A stretch of 19,884 nt of DNA from SIG565 sp045594065. Lineage in GTDB: Bacteria > Bacillota > Clostridia > Oscillospirales > Acutalibacteraceae. Shown here piece by piece: positions 15,990 to 19,884 of this stretch; within the stretch, counting starts at the first letter, position 1, and every line of letters starts with the position of its first letter. The position numbers were made by a program, and so were the translations under genes. The stretch covers positions 1 to 19,884 of the forward strand of contig JAZNXU010000039.1 of NCBI GenBank assembly GCA_045594065.1, read 5' to 3'. Under the pieces are notes generated by a model, which had not been told where the DNA came from, ran no database searches, and was given only the letters and a program-made list of their open reading frames with translations.

Positions 15990-16895
15990 GTGGGTGTAAA
16001 AATTAAACGCAAGAAAAAAGGTGTTGAGGCTCTTAAGAGCCGCTACGGCAGACTGTTCGTTCTCCCGTGGGAAATAGGTTTGATACTGTTCTTCTTAGTG
16101 CCGATTATTTCTTCAATTTACTACTCATTTTGTAATGTAAACATTGTTGACGGCGGCGTAAATACCACCTTTGTAGGTCTTACACATTTCGAATATGCTC
16201 TCCAAAAGGATCCGAATTATATTACTTCCCTTAGAGATGCTATTTCAAGCTTTGCAGTTCAGGTTCCGATTATTTTAGCGCTGAGCCTTATTCTTGCAAT
16301 TATTCTTAACCAGAAGTTCCATGGCAGAATGATAGCCCGCGCTATCTTCTTCCTGCCGGTTATCATTGCCACAGGTGTTATTATTCAATACCTTATGGAG
16401 GCAGGTATGGTACTTGGTGAAACTTCGGGTGATGCAGCCGCTGCCTACAGCAATATGATCAACTTCGATCAAATTCTCGGCAACCTTGGTTTGCCCCAAG
16501 AAATAAACGAGTTAATTTCCGGTTACATCAGCAGTGTATTCAATCTGTTATGGAGCTGCGGCGTTCAGATTATTCTCTTTATTTCGGGTCTGCAGTCAAT
16601 TCCCGACCAGCTTTACGAGGTTGCTAAGGTTGAGGGCTGTTCTAAGTGGGAGGAGTTCTGGTATATTACTTTCCCGATGCTTGGTCAGAACATTCTTCTC
16701 GTAATGGTTTACACGATGATTGAGCTTATCACTGCTAACAAGTATGTTATGGCTTCTGCCTATGAGCTTATGAGCAAAAACTCGGTATACGACCGTTCAT
16801 CGGCAATGCTGTGGATGTATTTCGTAATCGTTGGCGCAATAATGGCTCTTGTTTTAGCAGTATACAATAAGTTCTGCTTAAAGAAATGGTCTTAA
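15990..16895 (+). CDS. Sugar ABC transporter permease, pair 2 subunit A (MalF/UgpA-like)
   Basis: This 301-aa membrane protein has a basic N-terminus and about six transmembrane helices. The EAA loop is YEVAKVEGCSKWEEFWYITF (209-228). It belongs to the same class as the permease at 9712 but is clearly diverged from it. Two in-frame GTG codons are possible starts: 15981 and 15990. The one at 15990 fits AAGGGGGTGA (15975-15984) with 5 nt spacing, whereas 15981 would overlap that site, so I chose 15990. It begins 13 nt after the DUF5696 gene. Confidence 0.88.
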   Translation: MGVKIKRKKKGVEALKSRYGRLFVLPWEIGLILFFLVPIISSIYYSFCNVNIVDGGVNTTFVGLTHFEYALQKDPNYITSLRDAISSFAVQVPIILALSLILAIILNQKFHGRMIARAIFFLPVIIATGVIIQYLMEAGMVLGETSGDAAAAYSNMINFDQILGNLGLPQEINELISGYISSVFNLLWSCGVQIILFISGLQSIPDQLYEVAKVEGCSKWEEFWYITFPMLGQNILLVMVYTMIELITANKYVMASAYELMSKNSVYDRSSAMLWMYFVIVGAIMALVLAVYNKFCLKKWS

Positions 16896-16909
16896 GGAGG
16901 GAAAGAAAT

Positions 16910-17872
16910 ATGAAACTGTTTAAAAAAGAAATTTCCCCTTTAAAGGCCAAAAATATGGTAGCCGCAATAATAGTACCTATTATACGTTGGGTATTTCTTA
17001 TTACGGTAGGTTACATCATTATTTATCCGTTGCTTTATATGATTGCCGCTTCTTTCCGCGAATTGAGCGAGTTTAACGACCCAACCGTTGTTTGGATTTC
17101 TAAGCAATATACAATGGATAACTTTAAAACTGCTTGGGAATGCCTTAAATATCCCATAGGTCTTGTTAATACTCTCAAAACCGAGATTGTTGCCGGTCTT
17201 ATTGAGGTAATTTCCTGCTCGGTATTCGCTTACGGTCTTGCCCGATTTGAGTTCAAGGAAAAGAAGTTCTTAATGTTCATTCTTATTGTTACAATTCTTG
17301 TTCCTACCAATATGCTCATGATTCCGCTTATGCTTAATATGCGTAATTTTGACTTCTTGGGAATACTCGAGCTTATCGGTAAGGTGATAGGCACTGATAT
17401 TCGCCCGAATCTTCTTAACACCGAATGGGCGTTCTATTTACCGAGTCTTCTCGGCGTTGGACTTAAAGCCGGCTTCTTCATTTTCATTTTCGTTCAGTTC
17501 TATAAGGGTATGCCCAAAGAGCTGGAGGAGGCCGCTTCTATCGACGGAGCAGGTCCCGTAAAGACTTTCTTGAGCATAGTTGTACCGTCTTCGGGTGTTG
17601 CTTTCCTTACCGTTACTATTTTCAGTATCATCTGGCATTGGAACGATGTATACCTTGCCGGTATGTACTTTACCAATAGCGAAATGCTCTCGGTTAACCT
17701 TTCAAAGATTAACAGTACAATCGGTGCCTACGGTATTCAGACTGCCGGTGCCGCAAAAGCAGGTCCCATAATGGCAGCTTGTTTGCTTGTAATTTTACCT
17801 GTGCTTATTCTTTACTGTATTCTTCAAAAGCAGTTTATTAAGAGTATCGACCGCGTTGGTATTGTAGGTTAA
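16910..17872 (+). CDS. Carbohydrate ABC transporter permease, pair 2 subunit B (MalG/UgpE-like)
   Basis: This 320-aa protein is the last gene of the operon. It shows the MalG-like EAA loop EEAASIDGAGPVKTFLSIVV (206-225) and about six transmembrane helices. An earlier in-frame ATG at 16886 overlaps the previous gene and would put the strong AAGGAGGG site inside the coding region, so I chose the ATG at 16910. Together with the preceding gene it would make a second channel, distinct from pair 1. Confidence 0.92.
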   Translation: MKLFKKEISPLKAKNMVAAIIVPIIRWVFLITVGYIIIYPLLYMIAASFRELSEFNDPTVVWISKQYTMDNFKTAWECLKYPIGLVNTLKTEIVAGLIEVISCSVFAYGLARFEFKEKKFLMFILIVTILVPTNMLMIPLMLNMRNFDFLGILELIGKVIGTDIRPNLLNTEWAFYLPSLLGVGLKAGFFIFIFVQFYKGMPKELEEAASIDGAGPVKTFLSIVVPSSGVAFLTVTIFSIIWHWNDVYLAGMYFTNSEMLSVNLSKINSTIGAYGIQTAGAAKAGPIMAACLLVILPVLILYCILQKQFIKSIDRVGIVG

Positions 17873-17881
17873 AATTAGGGA

Positions 17882-17938
17882 ATGGACCCTGTTACAGGCG
17901 CTCAGTTGAAGCTTGAAAAAGCTTTCGAATTAGATTAA
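17882..17938 (+). other. Possible 18-codon small ORF or gene remnant
   Basis: An ATG at 17882 opens 18 codons (MDPVTGAQLKLEKAFELD) before TAA. An AGGGA stands directly against the ATG, too close for efficient initiation. It lies between the last operon gene and its terminator and holds an AAGCTT/AAGCTT hairpin with a 4-nt loop (17909-17924). It could be a tiny peptide, translated by reinitiation, or a leftover gene end. Confidence 0.25.
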
Positions 17939-17941
17939 GCT

Positions 17942-17982
17942 AATAACCGTTCGAATGTTATGTTCGGACGGTTATTTTTTTT
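17942..17982 (+). terminator. Terminator of the seven-gene ABC operon
   Basis: AATAACCGTTCGAA (17942-17955) pairs with TTCGGACGGTTATT (17963-17976), 14 bp with one wobble and a 7-nt loop, followed by six T. Confidence 0.95.
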
Positions 17983-17999
17983 GAATTATATTTGATTTC

Positions 18000-18028
18000 T
18001 TGACAAAATAGGATTAATTGTTTAAAAT
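18000..18028 (+). promoter_or_regulatory. Promoter of the SGNH hydrolase gene
   Basis: TTGACA (18000-18005), 17 nt, TAAAAT (18023-18028). The leader is about 25 nt and carries GGGAGG before the ATG at 18059. Confidence 0.8.
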
Positions 18029-18058
18029 TAAGGTATAAACGGTTAGGGAGGCTTACGA

Positions 18059-19111
18059 ATGAGAAGAATTATTTCTATTTTGCTTATATTGTGTATGATT
18101 TTCTCTCTTGCTGCTTGCTCAAAGAAAGAGCAGGTCGACGGCACTGACACTCAAAACAATCAGACGGGCACAAACGCCACTGACAGTAATACTGATAGCA
18201 GTAAGGAGGAAACAGATGTGCAAACCAACAATCAACCCACAACCAATGCTGAATACGGTAAGGTGGTAATCTGCATTGGTGACAGCATCACCGAGGGTAT
18301 GGGTATGGATAAAGAAAACAAATACCCGAGTATTCTCGGAGATCATTTGAAGGGTCAGTACACAGTGCTTAACGCGGGCGTGGGCGGAGAAAAAACTCAT
18401 GCCATAATGTCACGACTCAACGCAATTGATTTTACCGTTTCCAACCAAATAGTTTTCGGTAAGGGTGAAACCGAGCTTGAATATGACTGGACTATTTTTT
18501 CCGGAATGAACGGTGAGGAAATTAAATACCGTTACGGCGTTATGGGCCGTGATCTGCCTATAACTAAACTCACTATTGACGGTAAGCCCTACACTATGCG
18601 CTTTGAAAAGGGTGCTAGCGAAGAAGCGGGCAAATACATTCTGTGCCGAGAGGATGCCTCCGAAATAGTAACAATTCCTGTGGGTGCAAAGATTAAATTC
18701 GATTATTCCGATATTTATGAGGAGAATTATTGCACCGTGCTTTTAATGGGCGCTAACGGCGGCTGGAATGATGACATAAACGAATTAATCGACAGCTATA
18801 AGAAGATTGCTGCCACAGCTGATAATTTTATTGCAATAATCCCGCATTACCGTACCGATTATACCGCCGAGTTCAAAGCGGCTTTCGGTGATAGATGCGT
18901 CAGTCTTCGCGAATATGCAAACGGCTCGCTTTATGAGGATTATAATCTTGAGGTTACACAGATTGATAAGGTTGATTTACAAGAGGGCAGATTCCCCCGT
19001 ACCTTTACCTATCAGCGTAATAAAGGCGACTGCCACTTAAATGAGCTCGGCTATAAGATATTGGGCGATTTGGTTTACAAAAAAGGCGTAGAATTAGGAT
19101 ACTGGAAATAA
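18059..19111 (+). CDS. SGNH/GDSL hydrolase-like lipoprotein with internal insertion
   Basis: This 350-aa protein has a lipobox LAAC (Cys20) and then a low-complexity Thr/Asn/Asp linker (about 23-64) that would hold the enzyme away from the membrane. The SGNH blocks are GDSITEG (74-80, nucleophile Ser76), NAGVGGE (105-111) and GANGGWND (231-238, Asn233 as the oxyanion residue). An insertion of about 85 beta-rich residues (about 128-215) splits blocks II and III. The last block is GDCHLNELGY with His326; the Asp usually three residues before the His is a Gly, and Asp324 is two before. Family members are esterases, often removing acetyl groups from polysaccharides, so it may work on the same glycan as the upstream operon, but it has its own promoter and terminator. 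Confidence 0.82.
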   Translation: MRRIISILLILCMIFSLAACSKKEQVDGTDTQNNQTGTNATDSNTDSSKEETDVQTNNQPTTNAEYGKVVICIGDSITEGMGMDKENKYPSILGDHLKGQYTVLNAGVGGEKTHAIMSRLNAIDFTVSNQIVFGKGETELEYDWTIFSGMNGEEIKYRYGVMGRDLPITKLTIDGKPYTMRFEKGASEEAGKYILCREDASEIVTIPVGAKIKFDYSDIYEENYCTVLLMGANGGWNDDINELIDSYKKIAATADNFIAIIPHYRTDYTAEFKAAFGDRCVSLREYANGSLYEDYNLEVTQIDKVDLQEGRFPRTFTYQRNKGDCHLNELGYKILGDLVYKKGVELGYWK

Positions 19112-19115
19112 AAGA

Positions 19116-19147
19116 AAACGACTTCCCGTAGGAAGTCGTTTCTTTTT
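19116..19147 (+). terminator. Terminator of the SGNH hydrolase gene
   Basis: AAACGACTTCC (19116-19126) and GGAAGTCGTTT (19131-19141) form a perfect 11-bp stem with a CGTA loop, followed by C and five T. Confidence 0.93.
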
Positions 19148-19417
19148 GCACAGTAAATAGACAAGGGAGGGAAAACAGCATAATATCTCAGCAGGCGATT
19201 TGTCAATCGCCAGACGGCCTTTTGAATTCATCAAGGTGGTGTGAAAAAACACAGTTAATCGGTATTTTTTGTACAATTCTATCAAAAAATTTTTTAAACC
19301 ACGGCAAATTTGTAGAATAAGACGAGTATTTTGAATTCGTTTATGATATTATAATAATGTGTAAATTGGCGGGAGTGTCCCCGTCAGTTCCAAAATTCTT
19401 TTTTCGGAGGAAATATT
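19148..19417. other. Intergenic region before the Ig-like protein gene
   Basis: There is no gene here. A GGCGATT/AATCGCC hairpin (19194-19211) has no T-run after it. A TATAAT at 19350-19355 may be the -10 of the next gene; the nearest TTGAAT (19331-19336) is only 13 nt away, so the -35 is weak. GGCGGGAGTGTCCCCGTC (19368-19385) can form a short hairpin in the leader. Confidence 0.4.
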
Positions 19418-19884
19418 ATGAAATTTATTGTAAGCAAGCTTGGTAAAAAAGCAGTTTCTGTAATTTGTGCATTAGCTGTTCTTTTATCGGTAGTCAGCGT
19501 TGCTTTCGGTACGCTCGCCACAAATGGGTCAGCAACTGTCGAGCCGTATACCGTTAATGTTGATACCGCACCTGCAATCCCTGTGTTCTCACTCACACAG
19601 GTGGATTTAAAAACAGCTGTTGAGGTTGTTTTTGTGGGTGATACTGACGCTACCGCGGGTTCAGATATTACATGGACTCTGCTTGAGGGTGGCGAAAAGA
19701 AACTTACCTTAAGTGAGGACGGTATTCTTACCGCCTATAAATCAGGTACATATAAAATCACAGCTACCTACGGCGGGCACTTCTAAGGACCTTTGGATAG
19801 TTGTTGCTAATCAGGCCGATGCTGCTTGGGATATTTATGATATCGACTTTGATGAGTATACCGAGCAGTATAAAAAACTCACCT
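19418..19884 (+). CDS. Secreted Ig-like (Big_2-type) domain protein, frameshifted and partial
   Basis: The gene starts at an ATG 9 nt after a CGGAGGAAA site and encodes a signal peptide (about 1-32) and then a bacterial Ig-like fold with ITWTLLEGGEKKLTLSEDGI (84-103) and SGTYKITATYGG (109-120). The frame then meets TAA at 19784 after 122 codons. In the +1 frame the reading continues without a stop from 19778 to the window edge, with GTSKDLWIVVANQADAAWDI, which completes the last strand of the domain. Removing one G from the GGG at 19775-19777 restores a single frame. It is therefore either a base-call or assembly error or a recent mutation. The full protein is probably a larger surface or secreted protein of unknown role. 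Confidence 0.7.

Noticed and set aside
19194..19211. Hairpin after the SGNH gene as a second terminator
   Set aside because: It has no T-run and a strong terminator already lies at 19116-19147.
1..19884. CRISPR array, insertion sequence, tRNA or prophage signs
   Set aside because: I saw no regularly spaced repeats, transposase or integrase motifs, terminal repeats or tRNA-like cloverleaf.

Overview
The window looks like a chromosomal segment of an anaerobic Bacillota bacterium, most likely a gut or rumen Clostridia (Oscillospirales-like). The evidence is mid-40s GC by eye, strong Shine-Dalgarno sites before nearly every gene, lipoprotein signal peptides with Gram-positive lipoboxes, and TTG and GTG starts. 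There are no rRNA genes, tRNA genes, CRISPR arrays or insertion sequences that I can recognise. Apart from the first gene, everything is read from the + strand.

Region 1 (1-6442) is housekeeping and membrane genes in short transcription units, most with a visible promoter and terminator. A membrane-anchored alpha/beta hydrolase, cut by the window edge, runs leftward. Back to back with it is a PlsC-like acyltransferase with an extra zinc-ribbon segment. Next comes a TAXI-type TRAP uptake system (lipoprotein receptor plus fused 4TM/12TM permease), then rplM-rpsI, encoding ribosomal proteins L13 and S9.

Region 2 (6443-17982) is the most interesting part: an 11-kb operon with one clear promoter (6692-6720), a foldable leader, seven tightly packed genes (spacings from an 8-nt overlap to 21 nt) and one strong terminator (17942-17982). 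The order is: a 964-aa solute-binding protein with two N-terminal carbohydrate-binding-like modules; permease pair 1; a 713-aa beta-propeller/TPR-like/Yip1 membrane fusion; a 740-aa DUF5696-type lipoprotein that looks like a glycoside-hydrolase-like protein; and permease pair 2. Two complete permease pairs share one recognisable binding protein and there is no ATPase, so a shared MsmK/MsmX-type ATPase encoded elsewhere is expected. The simplest reading is a glycan capture, processing and import system. Its substrate and the role of the Yip1 fusion are unknown.

Region 3 (17983-19884) holds a separately transcribed SGNH-hydrolase-like lipoprotein with an insertion, then the start of a secreted Ig-like-domain protein. 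That last reading frame is broken by an apparent one-base insertion near 19775-19777 and continues in another frame to the window edge.
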